A DNA stretch of 64,000 nt from positions 806,001-870,000 of the forward strand of contig CP107926.1 of assembly GCA_036015235.1 (NCBI GenBank), given 5' to 3'. Source of the stretch: Streptomyces sp. NBC_00433 (lineage in GTDB: Bacteria > Actinomycetota > Actinomycetes > Streptomycetales > Streptomycetaceae). Shown here one piece after another: positions 52,877-62,848 of the stretch. Within the stretch, counting starts at the first letter, position 1; every line of letters begins with the position of its first letter. Made by a program: the position numbers and the translations under genes. The notes under the pieces were generated by a model. The model saw only the letters and a program-made list of their open reading frames with translations, was not told the DNA's origin and ran no database searches.

Positions 52877-53509
52877 ATGTCCGACACCCTCCGCCTCGAC
52901 CCGGCCAAGACCGCGCTGGTCCTGATCGAGTACCAGAACGAGTTCACCAGCCCCGGCGGGGTCCTCCACGGCGCCGTGGCCGACGTGATGGCGAAGACCG
53001 GGATGCTGGCGAACACCGTGGCCCTGGTCGAGGCCGCCCGCGGGAGCGGCGTCACCGTCATGCACGCGCCCATCACCTTCGCCGCCGGCTACGGCGAGCT
53101 GACGCGCCACCCGTACGGCATCCTCAAGGGGGTCGTGGACGGCTCCGCCTTCGTCAAGGGCACCTGGGGCGCGGCGATCGTGGACGAGCTGGCACCCGCC
53201 GACGGCGACATCCTGATCGAGGGCAAGCGCGGCCTTGACACCTTCGCCAGCACGAATCTCGACTTCATCCTGCGCAGCAAGGGGATCGACACGATCGTGC
53301 TGGGCGGATTCCTCACCAACTGCTGCGTGGAGTCCACGATGCGCACCGGCTACGAGCACGGCTTCCGGGTCGTCACCGTGCGGGACTGCCTCGCCGCGAC
53401 GTCCCAGGAGGAGCACGACAACGCGATCACGTACGACTACCCGATGTTCTCGCTCCCGCTGACCTCAGCCGAGGTGATCGCCGCGCTGGATGTCGCCTCC
53501 GCCCGCTGA
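52877..53509 (+). CDS. Isochorismatase-like cysteine hydrolase
   Basis: This 210-aa cysteine hydrolase has the family's three blocks: ALVLIEYQNEF near the start (Glu where many members have catalytic Asp, a known variant), a Lys in the GKRGLDTF segment, and the nucleophile Cys in GGFLTNCCVESTMRTGYE. Substrates in this family include isochorismate, nicotinamide, N-carbamoylsarcosine and biuret; none can be assigned. GAGGAG precedes the ATG by 5 nt. Confidence 0.8.
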   Translation: MSDTLRLDPAKTALVLIEYQNEFTSPGGVLHGAVADVMAKTGMLANTVALVEAARGSGVTVMHAPITFAAGYGELTRHPYGILKGVVDGSAFVKGTWGAAIVDELAPADGDILIEGKRGLDTFASTNLDFILRSKGIDTIVLGGFLTNCCVESTMRTGYEHGFRVVTVRDCLAATSQEEHDNAITYDYPMFSLPLTSAEVIAALDVASAR

Positions 53510-53646
53510 ACCCGCGCCCGGCCCGGCGGGGCGCGGGGGGGGCGGTGGCGGGGCTGTCACGCCGTCAAGTGGCGGACCCGCTGCCGGAGTGGCACTCTCT
53601 GGTGGATGTTCGCGGCCGGAGTCGCCGCTGCCGCGGAGGAAAGGGG

Positions 53647-54009
53647 GTGGCGTCCGTGGATTTCGGGGACGAAAGCGTGCCGGCGGGCGTCTACTACTCG
53701 GAGCAGTACGGCGCGGTGTGGATCATCGCCCTGCACGGCGAGTTCGACCTGGACACGCTGCCCGACGTCCAGGACGTCACCGCGCGGGTGCTCGCCGCCT
53801 TCGACGGCCCGCTCGTCTTCGACCTCGCGCTGGTCTCCTTCTGCGACTCCGCGCTGCTCAACCATCTGGTGCGCACCGCCTCGAAGCGGCGGACGGCCCT
53901 GGCACACGCCGGCGCCGGGGTCGACCGCCTGCTGCGGCTCACCGGCGCCGAGGCCGTCTTCAGCGCGTACGAGGACCTGGTGAACCCGACGGCCGAGCCC
54001 GACCAGTAG
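53647..54009 (+). CDS. STAS-domain anti-sigma factor antagonist
   Basis: This protein of about 120 aa is a single STAS domain like SpoIIAA/RsbV (WIIALHGEFDLDTLPDVQDV, LVFDLALVSFCDSALLNHLVR). The Ser of CDSALLN is the expected site of phosphorylation by an RsbW-type kinase; the unphosphorylated form would capture that kinase. GTG at 53647 after GGAGGA; a GTG three codons later is equally well placed. It heads the partner-switching island. Confidence 0.8.
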   Translation: MASVDFGDESVPAGVYYSEQYGAVWIIALHGEFDLDTLPDVQDVTARVLAAFDGPLVFDLALVSFCDSALLNHLVRTASKRRTALAHAGAGVDRLLRLTGAEAVFSAYEDLVNPTAEPDQ

Positions 54010-54123
54010 CCGATCGGGGCGGACGGCCGTGACCCCTGGGGCGGGGGTGTCGCCGTGCGGTCCGCGCGGGGTGCGAGACTGTACCGAGGGGAATTCAGCC
54101 GGAGTCGAGGCGAGGAGGGCGGG

Positions 54124-54939
54124 GTGAGGATCGCTCGCAGCGTCGCGAGCCTCGGCCGGGTCGGCATCGGTGACCACGTGTGCTGGGTGGTGCCGCGGCC
54201 GGGCGACTTCCAGCACGCGGCGCGGGGATACCTGTCCGACGGCACGGATCAGGGCGACAAGATCATGGTCGTCGGGTCGTCGTCCCCCGCGTGGCTGGAA
54301 TTCCACGACCCGCACGGACTGCTGGTCGACCCCGTCGTCGTGCCCGGCGGCGTAGCCTGGGGTGTGGACGCACTGGTGTCACTGGTGCGGCAGGAGGCGG
54401 AGACAGCAGACCGGCAGGGCTTCAGGGCCTTGCGGGTACTGGCGGACATGGACCGTATCTGGCCTGCCGACATCACGGCCGAGCAGGTGGCCGATCAGGA
54501 GCTGAGGCTTGACGCGCTGACCGGCGGCTCGGGCGCGATGATGGTGTGCGCCTACACGGGTCCCGGTTTTGCACCGAAGGTGCTCGAACAGGCGGCGAGC
54601 GTGCATCCTCATTTCGCGGGTCATTCCGCACGGCCACCCTCGTTCCAGATATTCAACGAGGCAGCGGACTGCTGGAGGGTCAGCGGCGTGGTCGACGCGG
54701 ACGGCGCGGGCGCCTTCCGGGTCGCCGTGACCGGGCTCCTGCGGACGTTCGCGACACTGCGGCTGCGGTGCGACGGCCTGCAGCTGATGGACGCGGCCGG
54801 CATGCGGACGCTCGCCGAGGCGGCCGCCGCGCTGCCCGGCCGCAAGATCGTGCTCGAACGCGCCAATCCCACGGTGCGAAGGTGCTGGGAGCTGCTCGGC
54901 TACGACGATCCCGCCGTGCCCGCGGAGCTGGTGCCGTGA
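54124..54939 (+). CDS. MEDS sensor-STAS fusion protein
   Basis: This 271-aa protein has an N-terminal MEDS domain (about 5-165: GDHVCWVVPRPGDFQHAARGYL, DKIMVVGSSSPAWL), a sensory module related to DcmR. A STAS domain follows (about 180-270: FNEAADCWRVSGVVDADG, DGLQLMDAAGMRTLAEAAA). In that STAS domain the usual phosphorylatable Ser/Thr position reads DAAGM, so it may not be phosphorylated. GAGGAGGG precedes the GTG. The stop overlaps the next gene (GTGA), which pairs the same MEDS module with a kinase-type ATPase. Confidence 0.75.
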   Translation: MRIARSVASLGRVGIGDHVCWVVPRPGDFQHAARGYLSDGTDQGDKIMVVGSSSPAWLEFHDPHGLLVDPVVVPGGVAWGVDALVSLVRQEAETADRQGFRALRVLADMDRIWPADITAEQVADQELRLDALTGGSGAMMVCAYTGPGFAPKVLEQAASVHPHFAGHSARPPSFQIFNEAADCWRVSGVVDADGAGAFRVAVTGLLRTFATLRLRCDGLQLMDAAGMRTLAEAAAALPGRKIVLERANPTVRRCWELLGYDDPAVPAELVP

Positions 54940-55898
54940 CCCCGCCCCGCACAGCAGAGCACGACGCCGCCGAGGCGCCGGCCTTCCGCCATGAGCTCTA
55001 CGCCTACCAGGGCGAGTCCGGCTTCCTGAGCGGGGCGGTGTCCTTCATCGAGGACGCGCTCGCGGCCGACGAGACGGTCCTCGTCGCGGTCGGCGAGGAC
55101 AAGCAGGTCATGCTGCGCGACGCGCTCGGCGGCAGTGACGCGGACCGCCAGGTGTCGTTCGTGGACACCGGCGCGCTGGGACGCAACCCGGGGCGGCTCA
55201 TCCCGGCCTGGCACGACTGGATCGCCAAGAGCGTCAGCGACGGCCTGCCGGTGCGCGGCATCAGCGAGTCCCCGTGGGGGACGGCCACCCCGGCCGAGCG
55301 GGGCGAGCTGCGCTACCACGAGTGGCTGCTGAACCTGACCTTCGCCGCCTCCCCGGCCTGGTGGCTGCTGTGTCCCTACGACGTCACCACCGTCGAGGCG
55401 GCCGCCCTGGAGTCGGCACGCCTGTGCCACCCCTTCCAGCTCGCCGACGGCTCGCACGGCACCAACCCCGCCTTCTCCGACGAGCCCTTCCGCTTCGAGG
55501 ACCTGGCGCCCGCCTGCGACCCCGGCAGGACCCTGGCCTACGGTGCCGGCGCTCTCGCGACCGTCCGCGGCGCGGTGACCGAGTGCGCCACCCGCTGCGG
55601 GCTGCGGGGCGCCCGGCTGCAGGAGCTGCTGGTGGCCGTCACGGAGGTGGCCGCCAACAGCATCAGGCACGGCGGCGGCTCCGGCACCCTGCGCACCTGG
55701 GGCGACGGCGACCTGCTGGTCTGCGAATTCCACGACGCGGGCCATATCAGCGATCCCCTCGCGGGCCGCTCGCGCCCGACGCCCGGCCAGAACGGCGGAA
55801 GGGGCCTGTGGCTGGTCCACCAGCTCTGCGACCTGGTCCAGATCCGCTCCACGCCGGAGCACGGCACCACCGTCCGGCTGACCATGTCGCTGCGCTGA
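54936..55898 (+). CDS. MEDS sensor fused to RsbW-type anti-sigma kinase
   Basis: This 320-aa protein carries a MEDS domain (about 14-175: FRHELYAYQGESGFLSGAVSFI) and a C-terminal HATPase_c_2 domain. The N-box is LLVAVTEVAANSIRHGGG, the G1 region CEFHDAGHISDPL and the G2 region GQNGGRGLWLVHQLC. It lacks a phosphoacceptor His, so it should act as a Ser/Thr kinase of STAS proteins or as an anti-sigma factor. Coupling to the MEDS-STAS gene by a GTGA overlap suggests a matched switch pair that shares one signal. Confidence 0.8.
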   Translation: MTPPRTAEHDAAEAPAFRHELYAYQGESGFLSGAVSFIEDALAADETVLVAVGEDKQVMLRDALGGSDADRQVSFVDTGALGRNPGRLIPAWHDWIAKSVSDGLPVRGISESPWGTATPAERGELRYHEWLLNLTFAASPAWWLLCPYDVTTVEAAALESARLCHPFQLADGSHGTNPAFSDEPFRFEDLAPACDPGRTLAYGAGALATVRGAVTECATRCGLRGARLQELLVAVTEVAANSIRHGGGSGTLRTWGDGDLLVCEFHDAGHISDPLAGRSRPTPGQNGGRGLWLVHQLCDLVQIRSTPEHGTTVRLTMSLR

Positions 55899-55912
55899 CC
55901 CGCCCCGGCGGG

Positions 55913-56236
55913 TCAGCCGCCGAAGTGCTCCGGCTCCTCCAGGCCGTGGACCGTGGTGAGTTCGGTGAGACCGCAGATGGCCAGCACCGGGCCGAGCACG
56001 GCCGCGGCGACGATCTCGATGCGGTCGGCGCGGATGAGGAGTTCCTTCAGGCCGGCGCTGTCGAGGTAGTCCACCGCGCTCAGGTCGACGACCAGCGGGC
56101 CGGGACCACCGCTCAGCGCCCGGTCTGCGGCGTCGGCGAGGTCGGCGGAGTTGGTCATGTCCACCTCGCCCGCGACGACCAGCACGACGGCGCCGTCCGC
56201 CCGGCTGCCGCAGGTGAGGTTCAGAGGTGTGGCCAT
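55913..56236 (-). CDS. STAS-domain anti-sigma factor antagonist
   Basis: This 107-aa single STAS domain reads LVVAGEVDMTNSADLADAADR, LVVDLSAVDYLDSAGLKELL (Ser in LDSAGL is the phosphosite) and a C-terminal GLEEPEHFGG. Its ATG shares one base with the TGA of the giant sensor gene (TGATG), so its synthesis is coupled to that protein, and it is the natural substrate for that sensor's kinase and phosphatase domains. Confidence 0.85.
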   Translation of the reverse strand: MATPLNLTCGSRADGAVVLVVAGEVDMTNSADLADAADRALSGGPGPLVVDLSAVDYLDSAGLKELLIRADRIEIVAAAVLGPVLAICGLTELTTVHGLEEPEHFGG

Positions 56237-59200
56237 CAAGGGATCCTGGTGTGCATCGCGACGGTGGTGCCGTCGGGACCTGACGTGACGGTGACGTTCT
56301 GCATGAGCGCGCGCATGAGCGCCATACCGCGGCCGCGGTGCGGGTTCATCTCGGGCCTGGGGGGCTTCCAGCGCCCGGTGTCGGAGATGGTCAGGCGCAT
56401 GCTGTCCGGCTCGACCTCGGCCCGCAGCCGGACGGTGTCCCCCGGGGTGTCGCGGTGTCCGTGCTCCACGGCGTTGGCGCAGGCCTCGCCGGCGGCGACC
56501 AGGACGTTGAGGACGGTCTGCGGCGGCAGGGCGCACTGGTTCAGCCAGTTGCGCAGCGCCCTGCGGACCGGGGCGAGCTGTGCCGCTTCCGCGGGGAATC
56601 GCACGGACAGCGGTGCGGGGTGCCGGTAGAGCAGCAGCGCCACGTCGTCGTCGTAGCCCCCGGGCGGCGCCATATGGTCCATGACGCGCGCCGCGAGGTC
56701 CTCGACACCGATGTGCCGGCCCTCACGCACCGCCGCCCCGGCCTGCTCGATGCCCTCGGTCAGCGGCCGGCGGCGCCGCTCGACCAGGCCGTCGGTGTAC
56801 AGCAGCAGGGTCGCGTGCGGCGGGACCTCCGCCTCCGCGTACGGGCGGGAGTCGGCGGTGCGAACCGCGAGGGGGGTCGAGCGCCCCTGGTCGAGCAGCC
56901 GGACGCCGCCGTCGGGGTGGACCAGCACCCCGGGCGGGTGGCCGGCGCTGGAATACGCCAGCAGGCCGCTGCCGGGATCCAGGACGCCGCAGAAGACGGT
57001 CGTGCACATCGCCCCGGGGATGTTGGCGGCGAAGCTGTCGAGCGCGAGAAGCACCCGGTCCGGACGCGGGTCGTGGAGCAGCAGCGCGCGGCAGGCGCTG
57101 CGCAGCTGGCCCATGACCGCCGCGGCCTGCAGGCCGCGGCCGACGCAGTCGCCGACCACGATGCCGATGCGCCCCTCGGACAGGGCGACGGTGTCGTACC
57201 AGTCGCCGCCTACCTCCAGCGGGCGTGCCGCGGGCTCGTACCGCACGGCGAAGCCCTCGGGCAGTTCCGCCGGGCCCAGGATGGACCGCTGGAGGGCCAG
57301 GGCCGTCTCCCGCTGCTGGTCGATCCGGTGGGCGCGGGAGAGGCCCTGTGCCAGGTGCCCGGCCAGCAGGGACAGCAGGGTGAGGTCCTGGTCGGTGAAG
57401 GACCGCCGCTCGCCGAGGTCGAGCCAGAGCGCCAGCGGCCCCAGGGGGTGGGCGAGGCCGACCCCCACGCCGCCGCGCCCGTCGACGGACGGCGTCAGCG
57501 AGGGGCCGTCGCGCAGAGCGGTGAGCGCGGCCCGGTGCTCGGCGGTCAGCTGCTCCCAGTCCGGCACCTTGCCGGTCGCGGTCAGCACGGGCCTGCCGCC
57601 CTCGGGGAAGAGCACGGCCAGTCCGCGCCGGGCCTGCCACAGGGTGCCCATCTCCCGCAGTGCGCCGTCCAGGGACTCGGCCGTGCTGGTGGCCTGCGAC
57701 AGCCGTACGCTCAGTGCCGCCACCGCCGTCTCGCGCTGGATGGCGTACCGCTCGGCGGTCACGTCGCGCAGTGTGCCGACCACCATCTGCCCGCCGGTCT
57801 CCGGGTCCTGGACCCGGGCGAGGCTGGCCGACGCCCACAGCGAGTGGCCGTCGCGGTGGCGCAGGGGCAGGATGTGGCTGCTGCCGGGCCGCCCCGCGGG
57901 ACCGGTGAAGGCCTCGGCCACGAGCCGGTGGCCCTCCGGGTCCGCGGCGGCGTCCGGCCACCAGGGCTGGTCGGGGCCGCTGGGCAGGTCCTCGGGGCCG
58001 AAGCCCAGCACATCGGCGAAGGCGGCGTTGACCTCGACGACGGTGCCGTTCTCGTCGCAGACGAAGAAGGCCTCCTGCATCGCGTCCGTCAGCGCGCGGC
58101 GCCAGCGGGCATGCTGGGTGCGCAGCCGGGCGAGTTCGACGTTGGCCCGCACCCGGGCCAGCAGTTCTGCGGCGGAGAAGGGCTTGACGAGGTAGTCGTC
58201 GGCGCCGGCCTCCAGGCCCTCGACGGACGCCTCCTGACCGGCGCGCGCCGACAGCAGCACCACGGGGACCCCCGCGGTGAGCGGCGCGGCACGCAGCGTC
58301 GCCACCATCCGCAGCCCGTCGAGGCGCGGCATCATCACATCGGCGACCACCAGGTCGGGGACCTGGGCGCGCACGGCGTCCAGCGCCGCGCGGCCGTCGC
58401 CGACCGCGCGGACCCGGTGGCCGGCGCCGCGCAGCAGGCGGGTGAGGTATTCGCGCATGTCGGCGTTGTCGTCCGCGACCACCACGTCGATGGGCCCGCC
58501 GCGGGCCGTGCCGCCGCCCGGCTCGGGCGGATCCGCGGGCGCGGCGGCCTCGCCTGGGGCCGCCGGGTCGGGCAGCCAGCGCAGCGCCTCCTGCACGTAG
58601 GGTTCGGCGACGGAGGAGACCCCGGGGCGGCCGTCGCCGCCGGCCAGCGCGTCCGGTGGCAGATGCCCGTGCCCGTAGGCGAGCCGGATGGTGAAGGTGG
58701 TGCCCTCCCCCTCCCGGCTGGCGGCGTCGATCGTGCCGCCGTGCAGCGCGACCAGTTCCTTGACCAGCGCCAGTCCGATGCCGCTGCCCTCGTTGGAGCG
58801 GGCGCGGGCGTTCTCTATCCGGTGGAAGCGTTCGAACAGCCGCGGGATCTCCTGCTCGGGCACCCCGATGCCCGTGTCGGCGACGGTGACGACCGCCTCC
58901 CCCGGCCCGTCGCGCACGGTGAGGCGGATGCCGCCGTCGAAGGTGAACTTCAGCGCGTTGCTCAGCAGGTTGAGTACGACCTTCTCCCACATGCCGCGGT
59001 CGAGGAGGACCGGCTGCGGCAGCGGGGGGCAGTCCACCTCGAAGGTCAGCCCCGCGCCTTCGACGGCCGAGCGGAAGACGCTGGCCAGCTCCGCGGTGAG
59101 TGTGGCGAGGTCGGCCTGCTCGTAGCTGGCCTGCATCCGGCCGGCCTCGATACGGGAGAAGTCCAGCAGGGTGTTGACGAGCTTGCCCAGGCGCATCCCG

Positions 59201-60402
59201 TTGCGCCGGATCACCTCCAGCTCCTCGCGCACCTGCGGGTCGGCCCCCGCCAGCCGGGGCCGCAGCTCCTCGGCCGGCCCCATGATCAGTGCCAGCGGGG
59301 TGCGGAACTCGTGGCTGACGTTGGAGAAGAAGGCGGTCTTGGCGCGGTCCAGCTCGGCCAGTTCCTCGGCCCGCTGCTGCTGCGCCCGGTAGCTGCGGGC
59401 GCTGCCGATGCCGGCCGCCAGGTGGGCCGCGACCAGTTCGACGAAGCCGCGGGTGGCCTCGTCGGCACGCCGGTAGCGGTTGAGGCCGGCGACCAGGAAG
59501 CCGTAGGGGTCGCTGCCCTGCTGGAGCAGCGGCACCACCAGCGCGTGCGCGGGCGGCTGCGGCCACGGCCCGGACGGCAGCCCGGTGAAGGGCGGCCCGT
59601 CCAGGGCCACCACCGCGGAGCGGGACGCGGCCGGTTCGCCGACCGGCCACACCGCGTCGGGGTCGCCGTCCGCCAGCCGGGCCGGTGCCGCGGGATGTCC
59701 CGCGGCCATGCCCGTCGTGGCCGCCAGCCGGGCGCCGCCGTCCTGGTCGAACAGATACGTCAGCGAGAAGGGAAGGTCCTGCTCGTTGCGCGCGAGCTGC
59801 CTGGCGGCGAAGGCGAGCGTCTGCTCCTCGGTGCGCAACACGCTCACGTCGGATCCCAGGTCGCGCAGCGTGGCCATCCGGCGCTCGCCGATGACGCGGT
59901 CGGTGTCCTCGCTGACCACGCACAGCATGCCGACCACGGTGCCGGCGTCGTCGCGCAACGCGCTGTAGGAGAAGGTGTGGTAGGTCTCCTCGGAATAGCC
60001 TGACCGCTCCAGGAAGAGCAGCAGCGCCTCGTCCCAGGTGGCCTTTCCCGTGGTGAGGACGCCGCTGATACGGGAGCCGATGTCGTCCCAGATCTCCGCC
60101 CACACCTCGCTCGCCGGACGGCCCAGTGCCCAGGGGTACTTGCGGCCGAGGGTGCCGCGCCGGTAAGCCTCGTTGCAGAAGAAGGTCAGCTCGGGGCCCC
60201 ACGCCATCCACATCGGGAAGCGCGAGGACAGCAGGATGCTGACCGCGGTGCGCAGGCTCTGCGCCCAGGTCTGCGGGGGCCCCAGCGGTGTCGATGTCCA
60301 GTCGACCGCGGCGAGGTCCCGATGGATCTCCTCGTCCCCGCAGAAAACCCCGCCCCCGGCGGTGTCCTGCCGCCGGCCCGCCTCGTCGTCCCGACCTGCC
60401 AC
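56236..60402 (-). CDS. Giant multidomain sensor: PAS-GAF-HisKA-HATPase-REC-PAS-GAF-SpoIIE-RsbW
   Basis: This 1388-aa soluble protein joins two signalling chemistries. N-terminal PAS (about 30-170) and GAF (190-345) sense. A HisKA helix has the His in [17 protein letters not shown] (about 363), with an ATPase N-box [10 protein letters not shown] (about 479). A receiver follows ([13 protein letters not shown] about 637, phospho-Asp in [12 protein letters not shown] about 690, Lys in DDYLVKPF about 737). Then come a second PAS (770-890) and GAF (895-1040), and a SpoIIE/PP2C phosphatase (VGGDWYDTV about 1066, [38 protein letters not shown] about 1249). A C-terminal RsbW-like ATPase ends it ([11 protein letters not shown] about 1310, HRGRGMALM). 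All catalytic residues look intact. GTG start after AGGAGAAAGG. No DNA-binding domain is present, so output must go through STAS proteins. Confidence 0.9.
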   Translation of the reverse strand: MAGRDDEAGRRQDTAGGGVFCGDEEIHRDLAAVDWTSTPLGPPQTWAQSLRTAVSILLSSRFPMWMAWGPELTFFCNEAYRRGTLGRKYPWALGRPASEVWAEIWDDIGSRISGVLTTGKATWDEALLLFLERSGYSEETYHTFSYSALRDDAGTVVGMLCVVSEDTDRVIGERRMATLRDLGSDVSVLRTEEQTLAFAARQLARNEQDLPFSLTYLFDQDGGARLAATTGMAAGHPAAPARLADGDPDAVWPVGEPAASRSAVVALDGPPFTGLPSGPWPQPPAHALVVPLLQQGSDPYGFLVAGLNRYRRADEATRGFVELVAAHLAAGIGSARSYRAQQQRAEELAELDRAKTAFFSNVSHEFRTPLALIMGPAEELRPRLAGADPQVREELEVIRRNGMRLGKLVNTLLDFSRIEAGRMQASYEQADLATLTAELASVFRSAVEGAGLTFEVDCPPLPQPVLLDRGMWEKVVLNLLSNALKFTFDGGIRLTVRDGPGEAVVTVADTGIGVPEQEIPRLFERFHRIENARARSNEGSGIGLALVKELVALHGGTIDAASREGEGTTFTIRLAYGHGHLPPDALAGGDGRPGVSSVAEPYVQEALRWLPDPAAPGEAAAPADPPEPGGGTARGGPIDVVVADDNADMREYLTRLLRGAGHRVRAVGDGRAALDAVRAQVPDLVVADVMMPRLDGLRMVATLRAAPLTAGVPVVLLSARAGQEASVEGLEAGADDYLVKPFSAAELLARVRANVELARLRTQHARWRRALTDAMQEAFFVCDENGTVVEVNAAFADVLGFGPEDLPSGPDQPWWPDAAADPEGHRLVAEAFTGPAGRPGSSHILPLRHRDGHSLWASASLARVQDPETGGQMVVGTLRDVTAERYAIQRETAVAALSVRLSQATSTAESLDGALREMGTLWQARRGLAVLFPEGGRPVLTATGKVPDWEQLTAEHRAALTALRDGPSLTPSVDGRGGVGVGLAHPLGPLALWLDLGERRSFTDQDLTLLSLLAGHLAQGLSRAHRIDQQRETALALQRSILGPAELPEGFAVRYEPAARPLEVGGDWYDTVALSEGRIGIVVGDCVGRGLQAAAVMGQLRSACRALLLHDPRPDRVLLALDSFAANIPGAMCTTVFCGVLDPGSGLLAYSSAGHPPGVLVHPDGGVRLLDQGRSTPLAVRTADSRPYAEAEVPPHATLLLYTDGLVERRRRPLTEGIEQAGAAVREGRHIGVEDLAARVMDHMAPPGGYDDDVALLLYRHPAPLSVRFPAEAAQLAPVRRALRNWLNQCALPPQTVLNVLVAAGEACANAVEHGHRDTPGDTVRLRAEVEPDSMRLTISDTGRWKPPRPEMNPHRGRGMALMRALMQNVTVTSGPDGTTVAMHTRIP

Positions 60403-60628
60403 GCTCGACCTTTCTCCTGCCGCCGATCACGAAACGCCCTGCCCCGCCGCCGGCCTCAGCCGGCGGCCCGCTGTCCGGCTCCGGCTCCGGCTGTCGTACC
60501 GGGTCCGAGCCCATGGCCCCGCCACGCATCGTAGGATGTGCTTGCCCGCTGACCGGGGGACAAACAGCGGACCCGCGTGACGAGTGAAAGGCACGGCAAC
60601 GGACAGCAGTCGCCCAGAAGGAGGAATC

Positions 60629-60988
60629 GTGAGCGATCCCGATCCGGAACCCGTCCTGACCGTCACCGCCGAGCGCCACCCCGCGGGCCCTGCCCTCATC
60701 ATCCTCAACGGCGAGCTGGACTTCTCCACTGTGGCCGATCTGCACGACGTGATCAGCGACACGCCCTTCACACCGGCGGGCGTGGTGATCGACCTCACAG
60801 GTGTCCTCTACTGCGACTCCGCCGGCATCACCGAGCTGGTCACCGCCTCGCAGCAGGCCAGGAAGGCCGGCTCACCGCTCGCGCTCGCCGGGCTGAGCGA
60901 CAACCTCCGGCGGGTCTTCGGCATCGCGGGGCTGGACGCGATCTTCTCCTCCTACCCCACGGTCGACCAGGCCGTGGGAGCCCTCTGA
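60629..60988 (+). CDS. STAS-domain anti-sigma factor antagonist
   Basis: This 119-aa STAS protein is divergent from the giant sensor gene. Key stretches are ALIILNGELDFSTVADLHDV and VVIDLTGVLYCDSAGITELV, with the phosphosite Ser in CDSAG. AAGGAGGA stands 5 nt before the GTG. It is a third freestanding antagonist in the island. Confidence 0.85.
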   Translation: MSDPDPEPVLTVTAERHPAGPALIILNGELDFSTVADLHDVISDTPFTPAGVVIDLTGVLYCDSAGITELVTASQQARKAGSPLALAGLSDNLRRVFGIAGLDAIFSSYPTVDQAVGAL

Positions 60989-61010
60989 CCGGCGGCGCCA
61001 CGGCCGCCGG
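60989..61010. terminator. Short bidirectional stem-loop
   Basis: An 8-bp perfect GC stem (60989-60996 with 61003-61010, 6-nt loop) sits between the convergent STAS and RsbW-type genes. Confidence 0.5.
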
Positions 61011-61022
61011 GGCGGCCGGGAG

Positions 61023-61433
61023 TCAGGACAGCGGCAGCACGACCTGGATCCGCTTGCCGCCGGGCAGGTCCTCCACGTCGACCGAGGTGGCCAGGCGCAG
61101 CACGATCGGCCACCCGAAGCCGCCGGCCCGGTAGGGGTCCTCGCCCAGCGCCCTGCGCGCCTGCGGCCGGTCCCTGCCTGCGTCCTCGATCTCCAGCGAC
61201 AGCCCGGTCCCGTCCGGTGTGACGGCGACCCGGAGCGCGACCAGGCCGCCGCCGTGCCTCACCGCGTTGCTCACCAGTTCCGTGACGACCAACTCCGCGT
61301 CCGCTCTGGCCCGTTCGCTGTGCCCGGCGACACCGTCGAGCACCTCCGCTACGGTCCGTCGCGCGTCGGCCGCCGGGTGCCGGCTCTGGCCGGCCACCCG
61401 GGCTTCTGCCAGGAGGAAGGAATTCTGGGACAT
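61023..61433 (-). CDS. RsbW-type ATP-binding anti-sigma regulatory protein
   Basis: This 136-aa HATPase_c_2 protein shows N-box VVTELVSNAVRHGGG, G1 box EIEDAGRDRPQ and the C-terminal GGFGWPIVLRLA. Such proteins bind and phosphorylate STAS antagonists and may sequester sigma factors. The G2 motif is reduced to GGFGW, which may affect ATP turnover. The ATG at 61433 with GAGG upstream excludes the longer frame. It is divergent from the RsbR-S-T-X operon (192-bp gap). Confidence 0.8.
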   Translation of the reverse strand: MSQNSFLLAEARVAGQSRHPAADARRTVAEVLDGVAGHSERARADAELVVTELVSNAVRHGGGLVALRVAVTPDGTGLSLEIEDAGRDRPQARRALGEDPYRAGGFGWPIVLRLATSVDVEDLPGGKRIQVVLPLS

Positions 61434-61625
61434 ACACGGGCCTCGATCAGTCGGTGTGACACTGTCTCGGAACGGGTCGGCGATCGGCGACTCCCTGGCA
61501 CGGAGGGGACACGAGAACTCGACTTCCCTGTGTGGACCGCTGTTACACGGCTTCGCGCCACAGTGTCTCCGGCGGGCCATGCCGTAGTCTCCATCCGGAC
61601 CAGGGCGGGACGAGAGAGGTGCACG

Positions 61626-62474
61626 ATGGGGCAGGACAATTCGGACCGGCTGCTGAGCCTGCTGACCGACGGGCAGGACGACATCCTGGCGCGGTGGGTA
61701 CGCACGGTGACCTCGTCGCTGGCCGGCCGGCTCACACCGGCCGAGGTCCAGCAGGACCTCACCGAGCTCTACCGCGCGCTTCTGGTGGCGCTGCGGCAGG
61801 GCGACACAGCCACCAGGGGCGAGCAGTTCGGCGAGGTGCGCAGCCTGCTGGCCGAGCTGTCCCGCAACCGCGCCCGCCAGGGCTTCAGCCCGACCGAGAC
61901 GGCCTTCAGCCTCTTCTCGCTCAAGGAGGTGCTGGAGCCTGCCCTGGTCGGGAACACCGACCTCGCCGTCTACGCGCGGTTCTCCCGGGTGCTCGACGAC
62001 CTCGGGCTCTACACCGTCGAAGTGCACGCCAAGGCCCGCGAGGAGATCATCTCCGCACAGGCCGAGCAGCTGCTCGAACTCTCCACCCCGGTCGTCAAGC
62101 TGTGGGACGGCATCGTGGGTGTGCCGCTGGTCGGGACGCTGGACTCGGCCCGCACCCAGGTGGTGATGGAGAAGCTGCTGCAGTCGCTCCTCGACCAGAA
62201 CGCCACCCATGCCATCGTGGACATCACCGGAGTCCCGTCGGTGGACACCCAGGTCGCCCAGCACCTGCTGAAGACCGTGGTCGCCGCCCGGATGATGGGC
62301 GCGGAGTGCACGATCTCCGGTATCCGCCCGCAGATAGCCCAGACCATCGTCGCGCTGGGCATCGAGTTCGGCGACATCACCACCAAGGCCACCCTCGCCG
62401 ACGCGCTGCGGCACGCGCTGCACCGGATCCAGCAGGCCACCGGTGCCCCGGCCGGGATCGGCGGGACGGCATGA
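61626..62474 (+). CDS. rsbR: RsbR-type stressosome protein
   Basis: This 282-aa protein has an all-helical N-terminal RsbR sensor domain (about 1-155, starting DRLLSLLTDGQDDILARWVRT) and a C-terminal STAS domain (about 165-275: VVKLWDGIVGVPLVGTLDSARTQ, AIVDITGVPSVDTQVAQHLL). The STAS Thr in SVDTQVA and the Thr in DITG fit sites phosphorylated by RsbT. With RsbS it would form the stressosome core that holds RsbT until stress. ATG after GAGAGGT. It is the first gene of a four-gene overlapping operon. Confidence 0.85.
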   Translation: MGQDNSDRLLSLLTDGQDDILARWVRTVTSSLAGRLTPAEVQQDLTELYRALLVALRQGDTATRGEQFGEVRSLLAELSRNRARQGFSPTETAFSLFSLKEVLEPALVGNTDLAVYARFSRVLDDLGLYTVEVHAKAREEIISAQAEQLLELSTPVVKLWDGIVGVPLVGTLDSARTQVVMEKLLQSLLDQNATHAIVDITGVPSVDTQVAQHLLKTVVAARMMGAECTISGIRPQIAQTIVALGIEFGDITTKATLADALRHALHRIQQATGAPAGIGGTA

Positions 62475-62848
62475 CCGACCGGGTACCGATCCTCAAGATC
62501 GGCGACGTGCTGCTGGTCTCCATCCAGGTCGACCTGGAGGACCAGATGGTCATGGACCTCCAGGAGGACCTCTCGCAGCGGATCGTCGACACCGGAGCCC
62601 ACGGCGTGGTGATCGACATCTCGGCGCTGGAGATCGTGGACTCCTTCGTCGGCCGGATGCTGGCCACCATCGCGGCCATCTCCCGGGTCCTCGGCGCGGA
62701 GACCGTGGTGGTCGGCATGCGGCCCGCGGTCGCGATGACGCTGGTGGAACTGGGCCTGTCGCTGGGCGGTGTGCGCACCGCGCTCAACCTGGAGCAGGGG
62801 CTCGGCGCGCTGCGCCGGACCGGGGACCAGGGTCCGGTCGACAGGTGA
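62471..62848 (+). CDS. rsbS: RsbS-type stressosome scaffold protein
   Basis: This 125-aa single STAS domain starts VPILKIGDVLLVSIQVDLED, the typical RsbS opening, and has the phosphosite Ser in IVDSFVGRML. Unphosphorylated RsbS traps RsbT; phosphorylation releases it. ATGA overlap with rsbR and GTGA overlap with rsbT. Confidence 0.9.
   Translation: MTDRVPILKIGDVLLVSIQVDLEDQMVMDLQEDLSQRIVDTGAHGVVIDISALEIVDSFVGRMLATIAAISRVLGAETVVVGMRPAVAMTLVELGLSLGGVRTALNLEQGLGALRRTGDQGPVDR

Noticed and set aside
52877..53509. Glu instead of Asp at the first catalytic position of the cysteine hydrolase
   Set aside because: An IEYQNE/IEFQNE-type start is a normal variant of this family, so it is not evidence for loss of function.
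56338..60003. 1221-aa plus-strand open frame opposite the giant sensor
   Set aside because: Antisense shadow; every signalling motif is on the minus strand.
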